Assembly: GCA_019614645.1 (NCBI GenBank)
Contig: JABWDB010000001.1
Coordinates: 15,913,501 to 15,977,500, forward strand
DNA length: 64,000 nucleotides
Direction of reading: 5' to 3'
Source of the DNA: Stratiolaelaps scimitus
Taxonomy: Eukaryota; Arthropoda; Arachnida; Mesostigmata; Laelapidae
Each line of letters begins with the position of its first letter. Positions within the stretch are counted from its first letter, which is position 1. The notes under the pieces are model-generated. The model did not search any database, was not told the origin of the DNA, and was given only the letters and a program-made list of their open reading frames with translations. The position numbers and the translations under genes are program-made. Positions 33,401-46,300 of this stretch are shown one piece after another.

Positions 33401-35310
33401 ACAGTCTACCACGCATGTGCATGATAATATCCGTAGCTTCCATTGTCTACCAGGGACGGCAGCACTCTGGCTGTTGCCATGTGCAGCACGCATAGACGTA
33501 ATCAACCAACGAACCAAATATACCCAATCATTAACCGTACATAGCAAACGCTACGGAGAAGCGGCAGCAATCGGGGCCTCCTTCTTCCCAGCAGCAGCAA
33601 AAAAAGTGGTATCAAGAAGGACCAGCAGTAGCAACAGCAGCAACAAGGATAGCGATAGTGGTAACGATAAGCATGGAGCGAGTAGGATGAGACAAGGGTA
33701 CCCTAGAGTCCCATCGGGTGTTGTCTTCGTCCGCCTTTCTTCTGATGTCCGTTCCCCACGATCGTCGATCGCTCATCGAAGGCTGTGCGCGACACTTCGC
33801 GACAAGAACAAGAAATAAGCAAACCGCGGGGGAGTGTGCTCTGCCCGACTCAGCTCAACGCAGCGCTCGTCGATGTGCCGTGTTCGTCGGCCTGCTGTTC
33901 GGACGACCGCCCGTCTCGATACCACCCGTCTGTCTGATCGTCCCGGGCAAGGGAACTCGGGATGCGACTTCTGCCGCCTTCTCCACCGTCACTACCGCCA
34001 CTACCAACAACGCCATCCTCAAGTGCGTTTCCCCCATACTATCCTGTATCCCGTATTTGTGTGCGTTGTGATGTTATGTGCATCCGACCCCACCTATATC
34101 CCCTTCGCTATGCCCCTATCGTCTTTACTCCGGCAACGATACTGCTGACGGCCCTTCTGGTTTCTTGCCTGTCTCAATATGTGGGTTACGGTGGGTACGT
34201 GTGTCTCTGTGTCAATGGAAAAAGGGGGGGAGGCGACAGCGGACACGGTTGGGGATACAGCAGGCTAAAGGGCCTCTGCGGGACTCCTTTTCTTGGTAGG
34301 ACGCGAAGCAGTGGACTGCTCTCCTCTCCGGCTTCCATGGCGCTCCGCGGCAGTCTCCGTGCCATACCGCTTCCCAGTTAGCTCGCTCTCCCGCCCTCTC
34401 TCTCTCTCTCTCTCTCGCGGCTTAGCTCTCGGTCCACACATTGTATGCCTCTGCCGTCGCTTCTGCTACTGCTGGTGGTACCGCCGCATTATGGGGCAAT
34501 CAACAACCGATCCCCTGGGGCGCGGACCCGGACTCCCAGAACCCTGTCTTCTACTGGCCAACAACCAAACCCACTAGGTTCTCTCCCACCAGCTCCCCCG
34601 GTGGTCCCGCTTGTTCTACCGGTTCCACCGCCACCACCACCCCAACTTCTACTTCTTCGTCATCTTCGTCCTTTACATCTTCTTCTTTTGCTGTCTGTCT
34701 GATGTACTACTATCGCGACGACTCTCACTACTGCAACCACTATCACCACACGCCACTATACGCTGCTGTTCCGCTACTATACCACTGGAGCACTGGCGGA
34801 CCGGCAGTCGAACGGATGGGCAGCGTTGCGCGCGTCGGCCGGCTGAGGAGACGACGCCCGTCGAGCTTTACACAGACGATCACAAGACCGTTCCATCCTG
34901 TGTTAGTCTCACAGGCTTACCCAGACAGAGACACGCACTGCCGCTCACATTGCTCCTAGATGTTCGAGGACCTCACGTCGCCACCTCTTGCCGTGGGCAT
35001 TGCGGACGATGGAACAAGTAGGGTCTTATTTCAACTTCACTTCGACAGGCTGAGCAGCGGACGACGACGCCACCGCCGCCTCATTCCGCCGCGGGCCGCA
35101 ACGCCCCCGTAAAGTTCAAACCGCAATTTAGCCTCGTCTTTTCTGCTGCTGCTGCTGCGGTGTCTATCTCTGCAGCGTTCCCCATGTGTTTTCCGGGCTG
35201 CCGCCGCCGCCGCCATTGGCCAGCCACCACCAGGAGTGGCAGTTTTCGGACAGCAAACGCCGGCCACGTCAATAGAAACAGGTAGAACAGCGATGCCGGT
35301 TGTCATGGCG
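33400..35310. other. GC-rich, pyrimidine-rich block
   Basis: Long open frames on both strands arise from CAG, CCA, CTT and GCC triplet tracts (about 33590-33650, 34620-34690, 35140-35215) and a CT run at 34396-34416. Their translations are low-complexity and unrecognised. This could be a long 5' UTR or regulatory island. Confidence 0.3.
34396..34416. repeat. CT microsatellite
   Basis: An uninterrupted CT run in a pyrimidine-rich context. Confidence 0.9.
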
Positions 35311-36815
35311 TGGTAATGAAGCGTTACACAATTACGCGACTGTGGCTGTCACGGCGCCTAGTCAGTGGTCGCAGTGATGCTAATAAATAGTGAGACCGCT
35401 GATGACGAAACCTTTGATCACTTTTTGCAGCTGGAAATGCCACCATCGTGTTGCCTTCTTTGAATGACATCATTAAAATTCAGCAACATCCCAATGCTGC
35501 CCAGCGGCCAATCGATTGGCCGATCAACGCACATCGTTCACTGACAGACCGCAAACTTTGCTCCTGTTCGACGTATAAGTAATTTCGATTTTGCACAGGT
35601 CATAGGGCACATCCTAATGGGGAAATATTGCCCAGGGGTCAAACACCTTCATTGGTCAAACAGCTGAACTTTACAACACAGTTACGTTTAAATCGTTTTT
35701 GTGCCCCTTTCGCCAATTGTTCTCTTGTTCGTCGGCGAGTTTTGGCTTAAGGCCATCGTCTCCAGTTGGAACCCATTACAGTTCTCGGTTGACGAATTTG
35801 CCCGAGGTGTTTTAATCGTCATAGCTAGATTTTGTTACACGGTAATCGCGAATTGCTCTTCTATACTTTTTTGGTGATTGCGAAATCGTTGTACAGCTTG
35901 GAAACAAGATGATCACTGGAGAAGGTATGAGGTAAGAAATACAGATATTAATAGGAATCGTATTCATAACTGCGAACCTTGGTTCTACCGTAAATCAACA
36001 GCGAGCTTTATGGTCGCAGCCAATTCTCTTGTCCATGTGAATATTCCATTGCTAGTTCAGTCCAAATTTTGCTAACCTTTATATGTTTTCCAGAAATAAA
36101 AACAATTTTTTTTTGCAAAAACACTCCTACGGGTGAATGAATGAGGTAAAAGTTTTAGTTATGAACACAATTCGTTCGCTACTTTCTTTCTTAATGCATA
36201 TACATTTGCACGAACACTTTGCAGAGTATGTGAAGAATCAATGACAAACAGCCAAGAAATATCATCTGCATCTGAACTATTATAACTTGCTGTCGATAAT
36301 AATAGACAACAACTATTAGAAATACTCAAGCATTATCCATGACGAAACCACTAGAAGCAAAACGGCTCCGGTCCCAATGGTGGGTACATACATGACTATA
36401 AAATAGTTTCTCGAGTGTCCATTCGTTGTCTTGTACGTACAAACTAATTCGGTTTTGGTGCTTCGGCTGGCAGGTGACTATTACTCAGGCCGGTCCAATG
36501 GGCCGCTAATGCTTTTGAGACCACCTCTTTCCGCTCGTTTGTAATTGATTGCCATTAATGGTTCACCAGGGGGAAAAGTACATTTCATTTGTGCATGGCT
36601 AGTAGTTAATTTGCTGTTCATTATTTCCACTGGTTAGACGAGTACGTATTGTGTGAGAAGGTGTAGCTTTCCATATGTCTTCAGTATATGAACACTTTGC
36701 ACGATTGCGTCGCCCGCTTGCCGAAGACAGCAAAATAGGTAAAACATGGCACTGTAAATGGGAGTAGATATATTGTTTCTCAGCCTTGTACACTCGACAT
36801 GTCATAAATGGTTGA
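35311..36815. other. AT-leaning spacer
   Basis: No recognised gene. A short open stretch with the reading CEIVVQLGNKMITGEGMR ends at a GTAAGA donor near 35933, but it has no convincing acceptor. Confidence 0.3.
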
Positions 36816-36868
36816 GGTAAAGCGTTTGAGTGCTCATTCAAATCAATCTGGTGTCATTACGATATTAG

Positions 36869-37136
36869 CTGTCCAGTCTCGACACCGTCCGTGTCTTCGT
36901 TGCTTCGAGGAAGTTCCGAGCCACGGATATTCGCAAAACGATTTGCAAATAAGGGTAACAAACTATTAGCACATACTGTTGCCTTAGAAAGTAAGTCACC
37001 ACAAAGAAGACATGGGAGAGAATTGGATCGCCTAGCTATGAAACTACCAACAAGTCCAGCTAAAGGAAAATCGCCTGAATCCAAGAACAATGACCTGACA
37101 GCGAACCTACCATTTGACGAGGGCTATATCTGGTGA
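36869..37136 (+). CDS. Candidate terminal exon, unrecognised
   Basis: The plus-strand frame is open from 36816 to a TGA at 37134-37136. An AG at 36867-36868 (GATATTAG) could be the acceptor. The product is basic and Ser/Arg/Lys-rich (RIFAKRFANKGNKLLAH, then RRHGRELDRLAMKLP) and ends FDEGYIW. Composition is balanced, not repeat-driven, unlike most open frames nearby. No family is recognised, and I could not place upstream exons. A chance frame is possible. Confidence 0.3.
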
Positions 37137-37176
37137 AGATGCATATATACAATGATTTTATAAACGGGTATATGAA

Positions 37177-37179
<3 letters not shown>

Positions 37180-37208
<29 letters not shown>
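37180..37208. repeat. TA microsatellite
   Basis: A TA run just after the candidate terminal exon. Confidence 0.9.
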
Positions 37209-37210
<2 letters not shown>

Positions 37211-37249
37211 TTCTGTATATAAGACAATGCGTCATTAAATATTTATTGC

Positions 37250-38650
37250 GCCCTTTATGCTGTGGATCTGCGTTTATGACTCGGATGAGTCACGTCGCGA
37301 AGCTGGACGCTGTCTGACCGGCCGGTGTTCGCTTAGAAGGTCGCTGTGCAGCCTGTTTGTATATGGTAGCGGCATGGTTTCCTGCGCTCCAGTCAGGATC
37401 GGTCGGCGTTCCGACCATCTTTCCGTTATCCGACCATCCCCATTCTCTCTGATCAGACTCAGCCTGCTTGTTCCATCTTCTTCTCTGGTCCAGCCCCCGT
37501 TCGGGTGCTCCTTTTTACGCGGATGCCGCTTCCGCTACCACAACGGCCTTCGACCGTAAAACCGTTTTCTTCTCAGAGGATCGAGCGAGCAAAGAGGCGA
37601 AAGCAAGTTAGCTAAAGGCGCGAACGTAGGGGGTTGTGCCCGTGACGGTGGAAGTGGTGCATCAACGAGCTGCTGTTGGCAATCATGGGATGGGAGTGTG
37701 GAAGATGGGGCCAGCCGAATCGTGGTGGGCTATGAAAAGCACACATACTCCAAACTATCCCCACCGTGACTCGGTACCCCCATACTGACATACACATTTG
37801 CTCATACACGCGCGCACACACACACGGACACTAAAGCATGCTGCTTGCCATCATCGACATCTCTAGTGCTTCTCAGTATTCCGCGTTGCCTGTAGCACTT
37901 GCCCGCTTACCAGACCACGCACGCTTCTTCGTCTCATCCTCGCCCTCGGAAGACGAAGCCAGCTAGCGCCAATTCTCGGCGAATCCCTTCTGCACGACGC
38001 CACTAGCCTGCGCCGACCTCTACAACCCCTTCCAGCAATTCTCCGACGCCCCTTTTTCGGGACCCCAGAGCCGCCAGCCACGTCCGTCCGTTCGTCAGTC
38101 CGTCCTTCGGTACTTCGTACATACAAACATAGTCAGTACAATGAAGGAGAACTCCGCCCCTCCCACTGCTACCGTACACTGATACAAACGACGCTAGCTC
38201 CACCGGCTCCGTGCCTCGGGCTCGCCAACCGTTCGACTTGTCTCGGTTGGCTTATCGCGGCAAAGCACTCCACAACACCGGCTGCCAGCAATAGCAGCAA
38301 GGACCTTCTCTTGGCCTGCGGTGTATGTATAGTATGAGCATCGCTGTTACCTACCTAGCTGCTAGCTCTATCACTGACTATGGGTTGTCGTCCGCTATCT
38401 CGCTTACCGTGTGGCCCGCCTGTGGCCCGTGGTAGTTGAGGGTGGTGGTAGTCAGTATGCTGCTGCTGCTCCTGGTATCTACTTCCTTTTCGGTGCTTCC
38501 GGCGCAGACGCCTCCATGTTCCTCATACAGCCGCCACCGTGCTCCGGCCTCGAGCAGAAGCAGTCTTCCTCCTGGAAGTGCTTTGACAGCAGCGTCGTCG
38601 CCCATCGTCGTCTTCACTGTTCCTTCTCACTTATAGGCGTTGGGTAATAT
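37250..38650. other. GC-rich block
   Basis: CpG-containing, with CTG and CCG triplet stretches and several overlapping frames on both strands, none recognisable as a protein. Confidence 0.3.
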
Positions 38651-40060
38651 TCGCAAGACCCATGTCCATACATCCCGCCACACACAGTATGGCAAACCGT
38701 ACACTACAACACAAAATTTGCCAGGTTCTCGGGTGTTATCCAAGGCGAAGGTCAATGTCATCCTTATAGAACTGGAGGGATCATTGCTGTCTCCGACTGT
38801 TTGACTTAGAATATGCGAAGAGGAGTTGTTACTGTGCCGTGTTGCGATTTTCGACAGGGGACATCAAGGCACAAATAGTCATTATGATCATAATCACAAT
38901 CGTAGTACGTGAGTTCCGTTACTATAGAAAAATAACATATACACACAGCATATGTCTCCTATTTTCCTGTTGGTTAAACGATTAAGCATATATATATATA
39001 TTGTGGTTAATATCAGGTGAGGCAAAATCAGATCTTTGCTTTAGGTATACGCCCCTGTTTCGCTGCGGGCAACGCAGCCAATGTAACCGGAGTTAATATT
39101 GTTGGAGACGATTCTTGGAGAAAAATCGAACTTCTTAAACATATAAATTGTAATGCATGTAAAGCAAGTTTCGGTCTCCCAAAAATAACATAAATGTTTG
39201 CGATAGTTGATGGTAAACTATTATATAAGTATGTGGTTAGTAAATTTCAATCGAGCTCCGCTATGAATCATTTTAGGCTTCATTTAATCGGCTTTGTGGG
39301 TGTATTGCCGTTACGAAATTTAAATGCATAGAAAGGATAACAAATTCCGTAGGATCCATTACACACTCGCAGGTTTTTCGCCCATTGACCCACTTAAATC
39401 ATCCCATATCGCAGATGGAGTCCAGACTGTTCCAGCGTGCAGTAATTAGTAATTCTGTGACTTATGCACTTCGTGCAATAATAGGTACAAAATGCAAAGC
39501 GTTCATCATGTCTGTACCAGTCAGCATTAATTCGCTGGTGAGCCATTTATCACTCCCCGGCTCAATTGTCTGCGTTATCTGCGACACTTCCCGTTACACA
39601 GCACCATGCGAGCACATCAGGCTCTCTGTCTCAACGGATCAGTTTTCTTCAATCCATCTTTGTACCTGCTCCTCTATGGCTAGCCGACCGCATACACAAT
39701 TTTAGATCTCGTGCTGGGCTCGTCTTCGGTCAGTCTCACTTGCTGCCAAATTATCAGCCCGAACTTTGAATCACTTAGAATGTGTTGTTCTGTGTGTGGT
39801 CGTGTTTTCCTGTGCACTTACCCCGTGTGCGCATGCGCGAGTTTCTGAGGCGGTGTAGATTCAGCAGCTGTCGATGACGTACGGTAAAGGACGTTCACCT
39901 GGAACGTTTCCGTAGTAAAGTGAGCCTGCGCGTTCCTTTCAAAGAAATCCCTCCTGGCCCTGCTCTGGAGAGATAATTACTGTCGGTGGCCGGAAACAAC
40001 TCGTCGAGCTGGCTGCACACCGCATGCACACGTACGGTATGATTAACTGCTACAATTTCC

Positions 40061-40092
<32 letters not shown>

Positions 40093-42290
40093 TTCCCTAT
40101 ATTTGTCACCCAGTTCAATTCTATGCCTCTCACCCAGTCTGCTCGACCGCCCCCCCTCTCTCTCTGTCTCTCTCAGATCGGTGCATTTGAGAGGTCGACC
40201 TGGGTCCGGTATAGCGCGATGCGCTTGCCGAAGTGGCCGGCGCTGCCGTGCGCGTCATTGAGTGTGCAAACGGCCGGGAGGGGGCAGGTTCGTCGCGAAG
40301 ATCATACAATGACAGATGTATGGGGGATGCATTCGAATAATGAGCGCGCGTGCAATTTGAGAAGAAATCATCTCCGATCGATTTGTGGATGATGACGACG
40401 ACGACCTGCTAATGCCTCTGGCAGCCAAATATTTGCACGCTGCCGCGGTTCGACGGCCCGGGGGGGGGCAGGAGGTTAGCGGAGTTACGATAGAATAACG
40501 TGGAGTACATCCGGAGTAGTTGGATGCGTTCCGTAAAGGACTAACTTGAAGTTGCGGCGTGGCTGAGCACGCAAAAGAGAATACATGCGGCACTATTGCG
40601 TGGGACCGCTGATGAGGAACTATGTATGCACTCATGTAGTGCATTAAGCAAAAATGGGTCCTATTCTAATCGGACCTTCATTTTCGTAGGAACGAAAACG
40701 TTCGGAGTTCGGACGCGGAGTCAGTCACATTTCGTTTTGTTCTGATTAGAAGACGCACGACTGCCATGGATATATCAAGACCGTGTTTAACTCTTTGCAA
40801 TGTAGAAGTACACGAACAAATTGCGAGTTCGGGGTCGGTTGCTGTCGCGCACCGCTTCCGAACTCGACTGCAGGGCTTTTCTTTTGAGGCTGATCCAGAT
40901 CGCGCGCATGCAATATTCGGCTCTATATATACTACGTACTGAATGTGTTCTCCATCACTTATAGCTAGTTTTCTGGTGCAACGTTAAATGGCCAAAGCCG
41001 ACACAGTGGCCTAGCCTGGGTGGGTATGTCCGCATGGCATATTTTGAACCTCGCTCCGCTTATTGATATCGTGGTAATCTTAGGAGTCTGAATCAGATAC
41101 TACTTTAATTTTATCCCGCAATACAATAAAGGGGAAAGTGCCAACAAAAATCAATTTTCCCAAAGGGCAGTCTACTCGCTTTGCAGGTTTTGCTCGTTTG
41201 GACAGCTTTGTGGATGGCCGTTTTTATAAAGGCTTTCGTTCTTATTTTTGTTATCGAACAGCTGCGTGTGGCATAGCCTAATCGAAATCGAACTATTTTG
41301 TTAGATTATTTCATTGCCATCAATTTTCTTAAGTGAAATAAATTTCTGGATAGCTTGGGGCCCGGTGAAAACCTCTGCCAAGATAGGCTCATGCTGCGAA
41401 GTCCGGTATTAATATATCTTCTAACGTATGCTAACGGAAATTTATGACAAATGAACAATCCGGAAATATCCTGCTGGTAAACGAAAAGCTATTTTTAATG
41501 TTTTGTGATTTTGCCTTATAATTACAAAGAAACGAGTTCTATGAAAGATAATATCTGTTACCGGTTGTTAATTTAGTGTTTCGATACGGCCATCTTATTA
41601 TCAGAAGGGAAAATCTATGTTGTATATAGATCGTCGTAAGAATTTTTTTATGAAATACCCAGGTCTTCTAACTTAGCCAGCCTTGCAGGGTTACCTGAGA
41701 CAAGCCAAAATATATCCCAATTAGATGTATGAGATAACTTTGACTTACTTTATGACGCAAAATGCCCGCCTTTTGTAAAGGGTCTACCCGTTGGTGTTCT
41801 AAGCCAGAATGCTCCGTTGAACGAAATTGTCCTTCTTATACGCGAACGTTGCAAATCAGACCTTCGCCTGGTTAGTTTGTCAAGTTGTACCCAATTTCTT
41901 TCCACTGCAAGTTCTTAGTTGTGAGAAGTGTCGTTTATGTAATAGCTCACACTTGTGTAAGTCAAAGGTCGACGGCTAATTTCTTGCGAGGTTAACTTCC
42001 CAATCTTGAGGTCGAAAAACAAGCGCGTCTCTCAATTGCCACCTAACATATTGATGTGACATATCAATCGCCGACTTGCAAATGGTTCTCATTTGCCACT
42101 TGATTGAGCCAGATCAGAAACCGCTGACGTCTACGACCTCTGGACATTACTACGAGCAGTCATTGTCACATGTGCACATGACCTCCTTCACCTGCTATAT
42201 ACTATGATATCGGTTCCCACGGTAAAACGGAATAACCCTCATTCCAGGAAAATCCGACTCGAAATCCTCGCAGTTAGTAGAAATAGTCGA
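38651..42290. other. Non-coding spacer with CT tract
   Basis: Mostly AT-leaning. It contains a TA run near 38990, a long CT tract at 40060-40094 and a 9-G run at about 40460-40468. No gene recognised. Confidence 0.4.
40060..40094. repeat. CT microsatellite
   Basis: A CT run with one interrupting G. Further CT clusters follow to about 40175. Confidence 0.9.
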
Positions 42291-43130
42291 TTGTGAGATC
42301 CATTTGCAGTGTACGTGTCTGGGTGTGGCTTGGGTCTGTACGACGGCAGCGGTGGCTTTTACGGGAATCATTGGGATATAAATTTCTAGCCATGATTGCC
42401 AGAGAGAGGAGAGAGAGTGTCTATCCGCAAGGCTCGCCGCCTTACTCGTTTGCTATCGGCTTCGTCCCATTTCACCCGCTGCGCTGGCTTGTGGAATCTT
42501 GTGGACTCCACCGTTGGGGTAGGAGGGAAATTGAGGAAGAATTGGGGGCATTGGAAGGGGAACATTGTGGGGATGCAGTGCAATCTGTTCGCTGCGGGGT
42601 TTGGCGGGCCGTAAAGCTGAAATGCTCTGCAAATGTGACGCCGGCACCGACCGAGAGGACAGAGAGAGAGAGAGAGACACCGGGTTCGACCAAGGGGTCG
42701 AATCTAGACCACCCGTCGAGGGCAGCACCGTCTTCGCGATGTCGGCCGTGCAAGCAGCAGCTTCATGTCAGGCAGTTCAGCATCCGAGCAAAGGACTGAA
42801 CCGGCCGTCGTTGGTGGGCCGCGTCGCCACCAGGCACAGCTAGCGCGATCGTAAACCTACGCCCCAAAGCGCAGCGAGCCGCGGTCCTGTTCGGGAGCGA
42901 TGTGCCTCTGGTCTCGCCGGTCGCTCGATCTGAGCTGGCTAAAGTCGGTAGATCTCTTCAAGAACGTAGGAGCAGGTGCATCTGCTCCGAGTGGCCGGGG
43001 AAGAGAAAGCGACAACCTCGACAGCAGGGAAATCAGACACAAGCAGAAAGTCTTGATGATTGAGACGATGCACCCGCTGTCATCAAATGGCGATGCCGAA
43101 CGACTTGATGTTGCAAGGACATACCAGTAA
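42291..43130. other. GC-rich block with overlapping frames
   Basis: A 168-codon plus-strand frame (42293-42799) and several minus-strand frames overlap here. Translations are Arg/Ser-rich, interrupted by a GA run at about 42661-42678, and unrecognised. Confidence 0.25.
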
Positions 43131-44830
43131 TCTTCTGGGTTACAATGTGTGCTGGTCTAATAGTTGGCGATGCAAAGGTGTTGCTTATACAATGCACAAT
43201 ACGGTTTGTAGTAAGATCTAAAAGTAAAATTTAGAAAATCTTAAACTAACACGCATGAACTTGGCCGGAACGAAACGCAAAAAGTTCGAATGCAGATGGC
43301 CTTTCTTGTTCGTTTAGAATTTCTTTGATAAGTATTTAATATTTTTAGCATATATCATGAATGGTAACTAAATTGAGACAACTACGTATAAAGATCAATA
43401 CAAACGTTTATTGGTCGTGATGCTTAACTTACCACAATATAAATCAACCGATAAAACAGATTTTCCTTGAAGCCTAACCAGTCTCTGCAAGATTGAACAC
43501 ACATTCAATGGAATAGAGTTTGTTTTTACATAAAATGTATATATATATTGTTTTTTCTTATTTGTATGTTGGCATTCCTTACAAATATAAGACGGACTGT
43601 CTCACTCCGTTTGCACTCAAAAATATCCAAGACTTGGTGTCTACAATCAATACGAATCCTAGTTATATGCTTTTATTTAAAACAGAAATATCGCTCCACA
43701 ATATCCATCTCCTAGTCGGCCATAAGGGTCTATCAAGTTCTAGTTAGTCGCGGACGCCTGCCCACCTCCATCGTCTGCACGGATGCTTTATGGCCATCGT
43801 AAACTGCCTCCTCTTACAGTATCCTGAGTCAGGGGTGAAGTTTTGAATAGCGGACTCCAAACGCGGAAGAGAGCCTTGCAGGGATTTACCTCTCCACACC
43901 CCAACGCAACGCCGACCTCTCTCCTACGTTCGATCGACAGCCTGCTGAGGGGGCAGATGATGGGAACAGGTCCCTGAAATCACCGAGGCAGAGGCCGCCG
44001 TCATCGATCAGTTGAACGAATTGATGAGGTGTGATAATGATTAAAATTGTTTATCCCACCTGATTGATGGGGGAGGTTTGTCGTCCGTTCGCCCCGCCTA
44101 ACTATGGGATGACGCAGAGTTCGAGGCGATGAGCTCAAGGCGGACGAAACGCGAACGACCTGCGGACTAACTACTCGCCTTGCTAGCTGGCTGACTGGCT
44201 TGTGTCCATGTGGGAGGTTTGCCGAGGGTTCGTGCTGGGGAAGGCGTGGGGATCTCGTCGCCGCGCTCTCGGAGATTGGTTGTTGTTCCATGCGGACGGC
44301 AATCGACTGGCGTGGTATGGGGTGGGGTGGATTAAGCCGTGTGACAGATTAAGCCCCATTGAGTGCCACCCAAGCAGTGCTCCAAGGGCCACTCCAAGAT
44401 CGCTGGACCACTGAGGAGAGTAGACAGATAATGAATTGCTTACCGGCAAACGCGGCGATCCGGTGGAAGCTAGGGACAGGTAACAAGGCTGAGATAAGCA
44501 CAAGACCAGAGCCGAGGGCAAAAGGGCCTTACCTGGTTGGTTGATTACTATGAAGCGTAACCTACGGACCTCAACCCGTTTGACAGCAACGAAGTCAATA
44601 AAATACTGAGTGCTAAAATATGGTGAGTTGTAAAACAGTTAAAAACATAGTGATTATTATAGTAGTTTAGTGTGATGAATATGTAGCTAACCTTTGAGAC
44701 GTTGTCACTATTGGATCTATATCATGCTGATCGGTTTCGGTGAGACCCAAACTAAACTTTTTCGGGCTAATTCTCAGCCAACATTTAACGTCCATGGTAC
44801 CGCATTGCTTCGTAAGACGGACCCCTAAAT
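43131..44830. other. Spacer, no recognised gene
   Basis: AT-rich at first, then more GC-rich from about 43750, where overlapping low-complexity frames occur. Nothing recognised. Confidence 0.35.
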
Positions 44831-44834
44831 GTAA

Positions 44835-44922
44835 ATGTGCAACGATGGGGATCGAACCCGTGCACCTATGTGTCTCCTCCGATTGCAAAGCGCACACGAA
44901 TGCACCACGCCGCCGGGCTCGA
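44835..44922 (-). mobile_element. tRNA-derived SINE-like element
   Basis: The minus strand reads from GCCCGGCGGCGTGGTGCATT (A-box-like) to GGGTTCGATCCCC (good B-box) with tRNA-like spacing. The acceptor stem and part of the T stem do not pair, so a tRNA gene is unlikely and a tRNA-derived SINE head is favoured. Confidence 0.45.
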
Positions 44923-45234
44923 CCTCGGTCAGACCTAACATCAGTGAAAGAAAACTTGTGAGACATGGATTAAATTGAAAAAGCAGCTGAGTTAAACTGC
45001 GCATAAGCGCCCTTTTTTGTGCTGTAAAATATCTTCCTTTATTATTATTATTGTATATAGGAGAAGGGTATAAAAGTGTCAAAGTGACAATACTTACACA
45101 GTGAAATGCTGATATAGTTTTGATTATTTCGTGCGTTACATATACACGCACTATTCTGAACATTAGAGTGTCCTGGATCCTTCACAGCAGGATCTTGTGG
45201 CGTAGGCCGTCTCCTTTGGTTTCGTCCAGACGGG

Positions 45235-45585
45235 TGAATAACTGTATATGCCTACTCTCGGCCTGCATGTGGAGCTCGAGCCTACTCAGTTCAGCTGCAA
45301 CCTTCGTCGCCCTTGCTGCCGCTATCCGCACGCGAGGGGTACCCGCATGCCCCGATCGAGGTGGATTCCGAACTTTCTCGCTGTCTTAAAGAACCTCATT
45401 ATTTCGCCACTAAGCTCAAGCTTGGTGTCGAGGCGCGAAGCCAATGAATAGCACGGCCTCGTTCTGGGCCGGCGTCAGTTGGAGCCTGTTCTCCCTGATC
45501 CACACAGATATCTCCGAACGGGTGTCGTTTTCTCCTGAGGTCCACCAGATCTATCGGCTGCGTCGTTCACACTACCGATAAACTA
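45235..45585 (-). mobile_element. Non-LTR reverse transcriptase fragment, decayed
   Basis: On the minus strand, two frames in succession match the C-terminal part of LINE reverse transcriptases of the R1/Jockey type. The first is a WIRENRLQLTP segment followed by EAVLF. The second, after frame breaks, is a RIAAARATKVAAELSRL segment that normally follows the LGVWLD motif. Stops and frameshifts show that the copy is dead. The rest of the element is not visible. Confidence 0.6.
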
Positions 45586-45800
45586 AGCACGGGTTCATGG
45601 TGTTTCATAACCGTCATGAAAGCACCATGGCAGGTAAACGTTGCATCGGCAATCATCTCGTGAGGCCCCGATTTTTTAACTTCCTGTTTCTCTTCTTTTT
45701 TATTTCTTTTTTATAGCTCGCTAATCTCTAATCATGTCTATTCTACACATCAACTGAAGATCCGCCGAGAATGCAACACGTACTTCTTCAATTACACGAC

Positions 45801-45824
45801 ATAATGTTCACATGTGAACATTAT
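45801..45824. repeat. 24-bp perfect palindrome inside a longer inverted repeat
   Basis: 45801-45824 is a perfect palindrome centred on GTTCACATGTGAAC. A further 10-bp pair (TTCTTCAATT at 45784 and AATTGAAGAA near 45830) flanks it, giving an interrupted cruciform-capable structure of about 56 bases. Confidence 0.85.
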
Positions 45825-45839
45825 TGCGAAATTGAAGAA

Positions 45840-46300
45840 TCCATTGAGTTTATCATGTGAGGTTTGTCGGTTCTATTGCATTCAATATTCAATAAGCAAG
45901 CGGAAGGAGCAATCGCTCTTAGGCACCAACGTGATAAAGTTTGCCCTGAGTAGCAGGGCAGTGGTCCTTCTGTCTTCGATTTTCAACCGAAGGCATTCAC
46001 TTCATCAACATCCATCTTTCTTGATATCCTTCTCCCGCCCCACCTAAGATCGCCTCAGTGAACTCGGCAGGCGTGTCCAACATTGGCTTCAATCAAAGCG
46101 AGTCCTTTATAAAAATTATTATATGTGACCGGAGAGCTGAAGGCTAAGATACTACTGGCATGTAGCGGGTGATTCAGGCAGTGCAGAACGCCATACCTGA
46201 ACAGTGTCATTACCGTCCTTATATCGCTACATACCAGCTATCCGCGATCAAGGTCAGCTATTCCGCTGTGCTTTCTGCCGCCGCCGCCACTGACTGACGC
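45840..46300. other. Spacer
   Basis: No gene or clear repeat recognised. Confidence 0.4.

Noticed and set aside
33417..34959. Several 100-170 codon frames on the plus strand
   Set aside because: They overlap one another in different frames, are driven by CAG, CCA and CTT triplets, and match no family.
44835..44922. Functional tRNA gene
   Set aside because: The acceptor stem does not pair and the T stem has mismatches, so a SINE-like relic fits better.
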